DNA from: Bugulina stolonifera
Taxonomy: Eukaryota; Bryozoa; Gymnolaemata; Cheilostomatida; Bugulidae
NCBI GenBank assembly: GCA_935421135.1
Contig: OW285187.1
Span: 30,009,818-30,073,817 of the forward strand
Direction of reading: 5' to 3'
DNA: 64,000 bases
Below the pieces are notes generated by a model. The model saw only the letters and a list, made by a program, of their open reading frames with translations. It was not told the origin of the DNA and searched no databases. Shown here piece after piece: positions 34,901 through 45,214 of this stretch. The position numbers and the translations under genes are program-made. Position 1 is the stretch's first letter. Every line of letters starts with the position of its first letter.

Positions 34901-35350
34901 GCTGGTATATGTGGAAGGGAGTCAGCGATGTTATGCTGCATTCACTGCTAAAAGATGAGTTTGCGTGGCGCGACAATACCAAACTCACCTGAAAAAATAA
35001 AATACTATCAGCGGTTTTCATTAACATCATAGATTTTTTTATATTAATGCATCTACATGAATGCATAGAAAGTTGAAATTAACATAATTCTGCATATTGC
35101 CATTGGTAATATTAATGTTAAACAATCAAATTTGCAGAAAATCCTCAATTTTATATACGCACTATTGTGCATGTATACTCATAGGACTATGGTGCATGTA
35201 GGCCTATGTATTAAATAATACATGTATGTAACGTATTATATTGTGCATGAATGTATGTACCAATTAGAATAATGTTTTTACCACTATTTTTAGATCATCG
35301 AACAAGTTTTCTGAATGCAACTTCTTTATTTCTTCGTAGACTCTGGCCAT
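25937..35350 (-). CDS. ANAPC7: Anaphase-promoting complex subunit 7
   Basis: TPR-scaffold subunit of the APC/C ubiquitin ligase. Exons, 5' to 3': 35350-35282, 34988-34845, 34629-34549, 34251-34168, 33812-33697, 32874-32761, 32628-32544, 32319-32227, 31086-30998, 30514-30400, 30166-30025, 29847-29747, 29390-29343, 29240-29128, 28378-28262, 27407-27293, 27147-27100, 25996-25937. All phases agree; 577 residues, close to animal APC7. Family landmarks are preserved across junctions: SYKEVLR|SCPLSIEA, HHPEPWIVNSAH, FREALRYCPTRLEAY and HHYSIAL|DLDPGN. The C-terminus is acidic and ends SWSDPELGY, like the acidic, Trp-containing tail of human APC7. Exon 17 (27147-27100) is the least certain; skipping it also keeps frame. 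Introns 9, 14, 15 and 16 carry minisatellites at or beside the donor. The start is the first ATG of a conserved N-terminal helix. Confidence 0.95.
27148..27292 (-). repeat. Intron 16 of ANAPC7: exactly five 29-bp tandem repeats
   Basis: CACCTC (minus strand GAGGTG, the exon|donor junction) recurs at 27145, 27174, 27203, 27232, 27261 and 27290, always 29 bp apart. The inferred intron, from GAG|GTGGGT at 27293/27292 to TATAGAG|GTGGAT at 27148/27147, is 145 bp, which is 5 x 29. Each unit contains GAG|GTGGGTACTC and ends in TATAGAG, so it supplies both a donor and an acceptor-like AG. One unit has a G for T change (about 27216). Confidence 0.92.
28132..28275 (-). repeat. 30-bp minisatellite at the ANAPC7 exon 15 donor
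   Basis: CTCTAAGGCTATA starts at 28141, 28171, 28201, 28231 and 28261, exactly 30 bp apart. On the minus strand each unit reads ATAGCCTTAGA|GTAAGT, the 3' end of exon 15 plus its donor, so five GTAAGT donors lie in series. Use of any downstream donor would read GAG TAA, an immediate stop. Each unit also contains CACTACAG, which resembles an acceptor. Confidence 0.92.
28586..29143 (-). repeat. 36-bp minisatellite, about 16 copies, at the ANAPC7 exon 14 donor
   Basis: GTGTATAGCTTTA recurs every 36 bp from about 28591 to 29130, with one unit 1 bp short. On the minus strand each unit carries TAAAGCTATACACAT|GTAAGT, the end of exon 14 and its donor. Most copies keep GTAAGT; in a few the donor is mutated (for example near 28725 and 28872). 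The array fills most of the 749-bp intron 14. Confidence 0.92.
30895..30996 (-). repeat. Short tandem array just inside ANAPC7 intron 9
   Basis: Starting within about 10 bp of the exon 9 donor (GTGGGTTACATAG on the minus strand), variants of TTACCATGGTTACAAT and TTACATAGTTACCATG repeat several times, about 17 bp per unit. Unlike the other arrays it begins after the donor and does not copy the exon end. Confidence 0.75.
31852..31928 (+). repeat. tRNA-derived SINE head or tRNA pseudogene in ANAPC7 intron 8
   Basis: TGGCTGAGTGGCAATGTGC (31857-31875) is a good pol III A box and AGTTCGAACCC (31908-31918) a near-perfect B box, spaced as in a tRNA with a long variable arm. The T-stem and acceptor stem do not pair well, so a functional tRNA is unlikely. 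Confidence 0.6.
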
Positions 35351-36642
35351 GATTACTCAGCTGGAAAAAGGCTAAAGTAAAGAATCCACCAATAGAATAG
35401 GCTACTGAAAACATATCCAATTAAACCAGTACACCAGAAAAAGGCACCTTAGCAAGCCTTGCTGATTGTCCACATGACACAATAGATTAGTCTATAAGAT
35501 GAAGAAAGATCAAATTAATAAGAAAATATAAGAATAGTTAATTGTTACTTATTAATTTCAATAATTTGATAATACTAAATTACATTATTACTAAATATAA
35601 AATCGATTTAAATATAATATAATAATAATAAAATATACAACATTTGATTTTGATTTTAATAAAATAAAATCAGAAGGACACTGCCCACTTCCCAGCGACA
35701 CTAACACTGAATCTACATAAACCCCTATATAACATTATAATATCACTATAACATGGACATAGCCTACATAGAACTCTGCTTGAACGCTGAACCACAATTA
35801 TCATTTTGTGCTGAACCTACCGTTTCAGACCGAATTAGCAATGAGCAAAAATAGTGAAAAGTTGGTAGCCTGTGAAATTATATCGCTATTAGAACCCGAG
35901 CTGATTAGTGTCAAGTCTCTATAGAGTAAGTTTAAGTATTCGGAAAACAAGTTAATAATCTGAGGCTATATAAAGAAAATGCTGAAGTAGCGTTTCAAAG
36001 AAATACCAATTTATTTTGCTGAACTACAATATAATTGGGTGTCATTGTTACATTTAGCGAATAGTATTCAATTAAACATATTCAATCTAGCTTATCTGTC
36101 TGTTCTGTCTGTACTTCCTTACATCGCAAAAAATGATGTTATTTGTATTGAATTAAAATTATTCCCACTAAAACTGTTCTTTGTACGTAAAACAGTTTAT
36201 AGATTTTTGTCTGTCACATGACCTTTTAAACGACCACATTAGGAAAATTAGAGTAAAAATGATTGTGCTCTTCAATATGAATGCTTTCATACATTATGTA
36301 ATATTTTTTGGTTGGCACAAATTTAAAATTAGAATAAGAATTATTATTTTGACCAAAGGTTGAAGTAATTTGTTAATTAGCAATTCGGAAAACCTGTGGA
36401 AGTGTTTCAAACAAAACAGTAGGCTCATATAGCCTAACATCTGAAATTGAAACAAATTTAACTTTTAGTTCATGTATTGTAATGCGTTTGATTGCATTTT
36501 ATGTATGGTAAATGTGATCGACTGAAGGATCAAAAATAAAAACATGACTTGTGACAAAAGAGTTAAAAAATCTGCTTATCCCTGCGCTGTTATGATATCA
36601 TGTTGGCCCTATTTATATGTTATGTATATTTCTAGATACACC
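35351..36642. promoter_or_regulatory. Shared intergenic space between divergent ANAPC7 and PTRH2
   Basis: The two start codons point away from each other across 1.3 kb, so both promoters must lie here. The centre (35560-35660) is very AT-rich. No TATA box or known motif can be named with confidence. An acceptor-like tatttctag at 36626-36634 just before the PTRH2 ATG may end a 5' UTR intron. Confidence 0.5.
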
Positions 36643-38361
36643 ATGAGTCCGTCTGTTGGAACAATCATTGCAGCTTCAGCCAGCGCTGGAATAGTTGCTG
36701 GTTGGTTTCTCAGAACTTTCTTTCGGTCAGCACCAATTCGTGGTGTTATTCGATCACGAACAAGCAGTTTGGCAAGTAGTGATGTGGAGGAAAGTGACGA
36801 GGTGCTAATGATATGCTTTACATTACTCATTTGTCTGAAGTTGTATTTGATTAACATTGTTGGTTTGAGAGATTCAGCTCAAAGTTCTAAGTTTTGTAGA
36901 CTTCTCAATAAGTAGCGCATATCATTCAACAGTAGATTTTAAAATTAATAAATCATAAGTAATTTTTTATTTGTGAAATATTTTTAGGAAATTTCATTTG
37001 CTAATGATGGTGAATATAAAATGGTCATTGTTATTAGAAATGACCTGAAAATGGGCAAAGGAAAGATAGCCGCTCAGGTTTGTACTGTCTTCGAATTTCT
37101 ATGTTTATATATTGTGAGCGTACTAAAATTTTACTAATACATGCATGCTACATGGTTGAGAATTAGTATTTCCTTGACTATGATGGTGATTGTTTCAGTC
37201 ATGCCATGCTGCATGTTCAGTTGTAAAAAAGTTGGCCAAAAGGGACCCAGATCTGCTGTACCAGTGGGAGTGGTGTGGCCAACCTAAGATAGTAACCAAA
37301 GTCGATAGTGAGGAAGCCCTGTAAGTGTTACATTTTAACCTAAATAGTATCTTACTGTAATATATTACATAATTCTAATATTCCCATAAACTGTTATACA
37401 GCTGGTCACCCAAGGCGTATTACGGTATGTGTAATGTGTATTTGGTATTACATGTGTCTACACATTATAATATACTCAGTTATCTTACAAAAATCTAGTG
37501 TAGTGGTAGGCACTGGGTGTATTACTCAAAAGTCACAATATCACACGTTCATTGAGTGGATTCAAGTCGAACAATTTTCTTTCTCATTTTTAATAAGTTT
37601 TTTGGCAAAGACTTGTTCACGCTATAAAAACTGTAATTGGTTTACTTTTGTACTGCAGATAAAATTAGTGGAAATTCACAACAAGTGCACAATCATCGCT
37701 AGTCTTTTAGTTGATGAGTTTTGTTTCAAGTAAGATAACCACACCCTCCATGTGGACATATTTTGCTTACAGTGGAGTATCAAATGAATATAGTTGAACT
37801 GGTTGGGTAATCCTTACAATGTACATTCCTTCCGTAGTTTGGAGTTATCTAAGCATGCTAGCTCAATAGGACTACCTCATCAGGTAATACGGGATGCTGG
37901 AAGAACACAGATAGCACCAGGTTCCTTGACAGCACTCGCTGTTGGTCCAGGTAAACTATTTACATGCGTATACGTACAATTATTTCTGTATTCATGTAGC
38001 AATGGGGTTGCAGACAAATTCTTTTACAGCTTCGCCATACATCTGCAACTTTTTACCATAATTTGTGAGTGGGTGTGAATGTGCATTGAAAGGCTTAATA
38101 CTGGACACAAGGGAACATATTGTTCCTTTCCAATAACTTTGAAAGAAAAAGTAGGAGACTTGATCCCAATAATATGCATCTAGTCTAGTAAATTACCCTC
38201 ATTCATTGTTTTAGGAGCTCTGACAAATGCCACTACTTGCTCTGCCATAAAATGTACTTGTGCTACTCTTCTACCGCTACTCCATAAATGCATCTGCTGT
38301 ATATTTTGCAGCACCCAATGAACTGGTCAATCAGGTAACTGGAAAGTTGAAGTTATTGTAG
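36643..38361 (+). CDS. PTRH2: Peptidyl-tRNA hydrolase 2, mitochondrial type
   Basis: Cleaves the ester bond of peptidyl-tRNA; the animal protein is anchored in the mitochondrial outer membrane and is also called Bit1. Exons: 36643-36801, 36988-37077, 37199-37320, 37838-37950, 38312-38361; phases 0, 0, 2 and 1 agree; 177 residues (human 179). Residues about 5-26 form a hydrophobic N-terminal anchor. The catalytic PTH2 domain begins at [21 protein letters not shown] and includes the conserved SCHAACS segment, [22 protein letters not shown] and the C-terminal VTGKLKLL. An in-frame ATG exists upstream at 36544, but 36643 gives the normal length and puts the anchor at the N-terminus. A poly(A) signal AATAAA is at 38493-38498. 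Confidence 0.96.
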
Positions 38362-38788
38362 GACAGCTAATATCCTCTTCCCATGAGTGTAGCATTCAAT
38401 CCTGTACATAGTTCTACTCGGATCACTACAGAATTCTATATGAATTTTTTATTTATGTTTATTTACACATTTTTGTTGTTGCTTCAAGCCAGAATAAATA
38501 AGCAAACAAATAAAAAACGACGATCAGCATTCTATATTAAGAGTAAATTTTAGTACAATAGAAACAGTTTAACTTGACAGATATGGAGCCGTAGTATATT
38601 AATACTTGGCAGTTAGCATAGACACAAGTAAACTACATTATGGCTTGGCAGGAAATCAACTAGAGTTCATGTTCATGCATATTATACTCAATATCCACAC
38701 TGTGTTACTCAATTCACTCATGTAAAACATAGTTCAGTTCCAGGCATCAGTTGGTGAATTCGGTAAAGAATAAAATAGTTTCTCACAG
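38362..38788. other. Shared 3' region of convergent PTRH2 and ERLIN
   Basis: 427 bp between two stop codons on opposite strands. The plus-strand AATAAA at 38493-38498 would serve PTRH2 and the minus-strand AATAAA at 38448-38453 would serve ERLIN. If both are used, the two mRNAs overlap slightly at their 3' ends. Confidence 0.55.
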
Positions 38789-41700
38789 CTAATTTTTAGT
38801 AGCTGGTACATCTGCTGCTGCCTGACCTGAGAACATGGTAGGAATGCTGTTTCCAAAGTAGACCTTGGTATTGCTAGCTATAGCTTGAACACGCATGTAT
38901 TCCAAATACTCTGGAGTAAATCTCAACTACAATACAATAATATCACTTGTGTAAACTCCGCCATCATGAATCTACTGACTGACAACTTCTCAATAGAACG
39001 AAATCACATTTGTCTTAGGTGATCTTGAAACACTACTTCCTAAATGCTATCCTATTATCCATTTGTATGTGGAGTTACTACCACCTGTATATGGGGGAGC
39101 AACTCCACATATAAAGGTTTCATATTCAGTATACTGTACATGGTTTGATAATCTTTTCTCCAGTTAGTAAAATAGACTATATATGAGGCATGCCGTTAAT
39201 CATATATACATGTAGTAGTGCAGTAGAACTCACTCTGTTAGATTCAGCTTCCTTTGATGACTTGTAGAACTCGGCATCTGTCTTTGCCTTCTCTTTGGCA
39301 AGATGGGCTTGATCTACATGTATGATAATAGTAAGTAATATAATACGTAACATTGTAATGGATGTACAGCTGCAACAGATGCACATCTATTTGTTTATTC
39401 CGAAGAAGGAATATTAGATCTAATGGAATGGCTAACAAGAAGACACAACTCCTACTCAGGAGTAAAGACTGTGCTCACATAGATAGATGTACTTGTACAT
39501 GCAATACAAACACCACACTATACCTTCAATCTCTGATATCTTTTTCTGTGCTTCTTTCTGTTCTATATTCTGCATCCAGGTAATCTTAGCTACTTGTTGC
39601 TGTTTCTCGGCCTCTGTTATAATAAGTGATTAGTAAGAGAGTATTCGAACACTGATTACCTCAGTATATTTACCAAAAACAAACTAGTCCAGAATATCTA
39701 CGAATAATCAACTACATGTAGGTCAGTATGCTTCTCAGCACTAAGTTTGGTCAGTATGTCTAACAATAATAAACTAGGTTATCATATCTACCAATAATAA
39801 ACTAGGTCAGTATATCTACCAATAATAAACTAGGTTATCATATCTACCAATAATAAACTACATGTAGGTCATTATATCTACCAATAATGGCTCTCTTCCT
39901 CTCAGTCTCAGCCTCTTTCTCAATAACCTTCTGCCTCTGCACAGCTATGAGCAGCTTTGTCTTCTCCTGTTCCCTGGAAAAATATTAAACTATAACTATT
40001 ATTGATCAACCAGGAGCTAACAAAAGGATTCAGTTCACTTTATATTCCATTCAAACTGTATGTAAAATAAATGAACAACAGTCCTTTATATGATACTCAA
40101 ACTATAATATAAAAGACGCAGTCCTTTGTACTATATTCAATAGAATGCTACATGAACACAAACCTTATCTATACATATCCAACTAGTACATGTACATGTA
40201 GCCAATTCTTTCTAAGACATCGTACATAAATATCATCAACCATATAGCACATTCTATATTAATAATACCCTTCCATGTATAAATTCATAATAGCTACTAG
40301 AGACAACAAGCCATAGGTCGTCATTCCAACATACATGTACATGCACATATCACAATTATAAACTATAACACAAAAATACAAAACCATAAATAATCAAACT
40401 GTAGTGAAACTTTAGATTTCCAACGATGATCTCAGTCTATATACAGTTAGAGGTTTTCATAGCCAATAGGAAGCTTACATTTCCTCATAGTTCTTCCTGA
40501 TAGTTTCGGGTATCTTAGGCTTAGTAACTCTCACAGCCTGAACTACTAGTCCAGGAGCCAGCTTGTCCAGATCCTCCTGGAGGGCTAGCTTAAGATTCTC
40601 ATCAATCTGATCTACAAAGATATAGATAGTCGCATTGAACGAGTTTATACTATGGAGTATAATACGCACATTGTTTGTAGTTGGAAACACCAAAACATTC
40701 AGAACCCCATGATCGGACAGCAATTGGAGCCTTTGGAAAGATAAAATACAATACTACAGAACTGCAACTATTTGATTCACTATTAAATATAATTTGTCAT
40801 TTATTTATAGTTGCTCAAAAGAAATACTGAGCTTGAACTAGAGATATGTCGAAGTTAGTACTGAAAACACAGATGTTTCTGTCAACAACCCTAACCATTG
40901 TCACATAGGTCTCCACTCTAAGCAACATGTAATGATGTAAGATACACACTTACCGAAGAGATCAATATAAACTTCCTGTAGGGTGTGTACGCTGCAGAAC
41001 TGATTGAGTTCGTGGTGTATCTTGTTGTATATAAGAGTCTTATCATAGTCAGCAGTGTAGTTCTTAACAATGTCATAGGCAGCTGACGTCTGCAATATGT
41101 TTACTACTTCCACTCGGTCAAAGTATATCATTACACCTCCACTAAAACCAAAGCAAAACACAACTAGCTAGTGATGATAATAATGTTCCACACGCCAAAA
41201 CAGCAAATGCTTGCTATGATAAAATAGGTGACTTTTATTCAAAACACACACCAGATTTGCTGCCACTTGAATATTGAGAGAGAAAATGGAAATGTTGGGA
41301 CCCATCTACACATACACATCTATACATTGCAAATCAAATAAGCTACATGTACATATACATTTTACACTGAAGATGAGCTACTAGAACACAATATTAGACT
41401 GTGGTATCTGAGATGCATTGGTGACACCAAAACAGTAGACTGTATAGGCCTACATATCGAGTGATTACAATAAGCATACACTTCATCTGCGCAGTAGAAA
41501 TTTGCTGTGTAAGAAATGCTTTGAAAAGATATTTAGTGTATTCGCGACAAAAATTTTAGGCACAGGCCAACTTGCTCAAGAACATCCCGACCAGCTTTCA
41601 GCATGGTGTTGCATACACATCGGCCAGAGCACAAACACAAACACACAAAACCCTTATTTCCGTGTGAGAAATCAAGGTGCGCCAATGAGCTGGGGTTGGC

Positions 41701-42544
41701 TTCCTCTGGCCAAACAAAATGCTAAGTCGATAACCCTTTCAGCTTAGGCAGAGCGGCATCTTGGGATTTTTACTTGTGATTAAAGTCAGGCCAAGAGGTC
41801 ACAAAGACACTAATTGCAGTTCAAACAAACCTTGTTCCACATGGCACATTTTTTACTTCATCTGTTTGTAGAGTTGTCTGCACACTACGGAATATCGTAA
41901 CAAATGGCATCATTAAGTGATATCCTGGACCATTGGTAGATGTCAGCAAAGCACCTCCCTAAGAAATATCACAGTATATGAAGACTACCTTGAGGGTTAT
42001 ATAGCCGTTTGTATCCCAGCATGATTTGCTTAAATGTACACGAGTCATAACAATATTATAAAGGAGGAATCTGTTATATACAAACCCAAGATCTCAAAAA
42101 TTATATAAATAGAAGGATCTTATTCACCAGCACAGCACAGAAATATAACTACTTACTCTGTAATAGACACCAACATGACCTGCAAAAAATATAAAGATGT
42201 GAAATATTCCTTTCACAACATATTGCACAGAAATGGTAATTCTTTTGGAGCAAATACATCACAGACTTAGCATTTATATTGAAATCCATCACCAGCGTAC
42301 AAACTGTAAATACAACCAGTACCTTCTGAACTATAGGCTTATTTGGCCAAAATAAAATCACATAATACGATGTAGAATTATGATCTACCATTATTGAATA
42401 GTTTCAGTAGAAGTGTAAGCGCTAGCCTCTATCAGTAAGCTAGTAATTTCCCTTACCCTCCTCAATCCTATGGATTGCATTGTGTATTCCAAATGCTGCC
42501 AGACCCATCACAATGAAGGGCATCAGCTCAGTTAATGTGGCCAT
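38789..42544 (-). CDS. ERLIN: Erlin, ER lipid-raft SPFH protein
   Basis: ER-membrane SPFH/prohibitin protein; in animals the ERLIN1/2 complex binds activated IP3 receptors and directs them to ER-associated degradation. Exons: 42544-42457, 42179-42157, 41958-41831, 41141-40954, 40611-40479, 39973-39882, 39613-39524, 39313-39234, 38926-38789; phases agree; 319 residues. A hydrophobic N-terminal segment (about residues 6-24) precedes HVGVYYRGGALL. The SPFH domain includes [23 protein letters not shown], here split between exons 3 and 4, and [32 protein letters not shown], here split between exons 4 and 5. A charged coiled-coil follows (about residues 190-275), then [11 protein letters not shown]. 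One copy only, so ERLIN1 versus ERLIN2 cannot be assigned. The 5' UTR is spliced: an acceptor lies at about 42565, and a possible first exon near 43473-43520 ends AAAG|GTACT. Intron 6 has donor-linked repeats. Confidence 0.95.
39660..39890 (-). repeat. 28-bp minisatellite at the ERLIN exon 6 donor
   Basis: About seven diverged copies. CTACCAATAAT-like cores occur at about 39669, 39698, 39760, 39788, 39816, 39844 and 39878, mostly 28 bp apart. On the minus strand the core is ATTATTG|GTAGATAT, the last bases of exon 6 and its donor. The copy next to the exon carries a 6-bp insertion (ACATGT-like). Confidence 0.88.
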
Positions 42545-43938
42545 GACAAAGTTGAGGTTGATTCTGCAATACAACACTATACATTTAACATTAATTGTGC
42601 AGCACAGGTAAATCTTGCATAATTTAATTAAGTATAGGCTTTGATTATTTTCAATATGTAAAACTATACATAGAATTTAGAATAAATCAATCCATAGGCT
42701 TTAGAACAATTTATCAATAGTCTGATAATATTTTCAAGACAGCTGGAACAATTAATATGCATGCAGATTTGTCGATCACAGCAACCCTCATGTCATGCAT
42801 GCAGGCAGACAGAAAACTAGAATATCAATATGAATATATAAAAAGTACATGTATATTTCATTCAAAAGTGAATATATATAACAATGATTGTAGAAGCCTG
42901 AATAAGTAAAATGTGACCCATTAACTAATTATTAAATTTCTTTATATGTAAACAGCTGAATTAAGGTTTGAATGAACCGATATGATCATAACAACAATTT
43001 TATAGAAAAAAAAACTAAACATAATAATTATCAATGATAATATAATGCAATCCATTATCCAACCTTAATTTATAAGACAATCAAAGTGGCAGTCAATAAT
43101 AATCATTCATATTGATATTCAATTATCATATTTTATTTATATTACTATTAATTATAATAATAATGATCCAATAGATACAGGTTCTTAATGAAATTCATCA
43201 ATTAGTTTTAGTCAAAGATTCGACTCTCATTCAACGTGACCATCAACTTCCATCACGGTGACTCATGATGATGATAATCATAATGATGAGTTTAAAATCT
43301 TGAATTTTTAAATCAATGGGAACTTGAATGGAAATAGCAAACAGCATGTAAATACACGACAGCGTAAAACTTTTTCAAATATTTTTTACATAAAAAATAT
43401 CTAACGAAGCAATATGTTAGCCTACAATTTGATCTGCATGTAATATCAAATATACAGTATTAATTTTAGTACCTTTGCCTTCGAGTTTCACTTCGCAATT
43501 TCTTTTCTCCGACCGGAACAAAGAGGCCACTCGATATTAGCACTTGATCAACTGCCTATTAAATTCGGCCTTTTCACTCAATTCAATCTGGTATTCAAGC
43601 GAATACATTACTTTAGAATTTTATTACAGTCGCAGAGGCTACAAATAAACGATCATTATATTTGCAACTTTATTCTTCTATACACTTTTTTCATTGGTCA
43701 ATGCTATTTGTTTACAGTTGCAACCAATCAATAGTAATGTTACAATTTGGTAAAACTCGTGTGCAATTCAGATTTGCTGTGGAATTTTACGATTACTTTT
43801 CTAGAGTATCATTTTTGTTTACTGCATTACTTGGTAATTATGTAAACAAATAAAACTTTAGTGTTATAATTTTAAAGAAGATCATTCAGACTGAGTAATG
43901 GAATATTACCCTTAGTAAATATTACGTGTATATTATGT
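42545..43938. other. ERLIN 5' region
   Basis: AT-rich. It probably contains the ERLIN 5' UTR intron and promoter: minus-strand sequence near 43473-43520 ends in a good donor and could be a non-coding first exon. No other gene seen. Confidence 0.5.
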
Positions 43939-45214
43939 TATACCCCAATATACAAATCAGGAGTGCAATATGATGCAAATAATTACAGGCCTATCTCACT
44001 AACTAGTATTCCATGCAAACTACTGGAGCACATAATTCTTGGGGACCTCCTTGAGAAAATAGATGGTTTTCTACATAACCGCCAACATGGCTTTCGAAAA
44101 GGCCTTTCTTGTGAAACCCAGCTTTGCGCCACCATGCACAACATTCTTAGCGCAACAGACAAAAATCACAGTGTTCACGCAGCTGTGCTTGATTTCAGGA
44201 AGGCATTTGACAGAGTACCTCATGCCCTACTTATCGAGAAACTGTTTAGTATTGATAACCTAGATGATTACATAAAGCGATGGATTATGGATATATGATT
44301 TCTTGTTAGGAAGGACCCAATGTGTAATCCTCAATGGCAAAACATCAGATAAACTACCAGTTACCTCCGGCGTACCCCAGGGCTCGGTCCTCGGCCCTGT
44401 ATTGTTCCTTATTTTCATAAATGATCTCCCAAAAGAAGTGGACTGTGAAGTCGCACTATTTGCTGATGACACACTAATGTACCAAGCTATCACTTGCCAT
44501 GAGGACACCTTGAGATTCTAGAAAAACCTGGAAGCATTGAGCGCCTGGGCTGTTAGATGGGGAATGGACTTCAACATAAAAAAGAGTAAAATTATTCAGT
44601 TCAACAACAAGGGCCTCTCCCCAAGCTACTCACTTGATGGGCAGTTACTAGACACTGTTGACGAAGTCCGATATCTGGGGGTCCTAATCCAAGCTGACAT
44701 GAAATTTACCGCACACATTCAGAGGAAAGTTATAACCGCAAAATAACAACTGGGAATGGTGAAGAGGGTACTTTTCTGGGCTCCCAAGAAGGCTAAATTA
44801 CAAGCTTACAAAGCGCTTTGCCTCCCACATCTGGAGTATGCAGCGGCTGCTTGGGATCCTTGTTGCAAACAAGAAATCTCCAGTATTGAGCTGCTGCAGG
44901 ACCAAGCGGTGAGATTCATTGCAAATATTAAGGGGAGGTTTGGTGTAGAAGAAGCGAAAACCAAACTTGGTCTGGTTCCACTGCTTAAGAGAAGAAAAGA
45001 CCAAAGCGTGAATCTTCTGATGCGCATCCTCTTGAAGGAAGAGCACCACCCTTCTCTGTCAGCCTCCTACGATAACATCATCAACAAGCCACTCACCACA
45101 ATGGCCACCAGATCCCAGGCTCGTGGGCTCCCTGCCACATTCCGTACAAACGGCTCGTTATTCCACAATAGCTTTCTGCCGCGAACCATTCGAGATCTTA
45201 AGGGAGAAAAATAA
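43939..45214 (+). pseudogene. Dead 5'-truncated non-LTR retrotransposon reverse transcriptase
   Basis: Reverse-transcriptase domain of a non-LTR element, CR1/L2/Jockey-like by motif style. Visible blocks: [49 protein letters not shown], the catalytic FADDT, VRYLGV and the C-terminal thumb region. Homology begins abruptly at about 43939 in the middle of the domain, so the 5' end is missing, as in target-primed insertions. The frame shifts near 44290 and in-frame stops interrupt it at 44519-44521 and 44744-44746; no functional product is possible. It lies between ERLIN and TPGS2, outside both coding regions. Clade assignment is tentative. Confidence 0.93.

Noticed and set aside
36544..36642. 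Upstream in-frame ATG for PTRH2
   Set aside because: It would add 33 unconserved residues before the membrane anchor; the family length supports 36643.
41502..41747. 81-codon plus-strand frame inside ERLIN intron 3
   Set aside because: No family, no splice signals; probably old inserted DNA.
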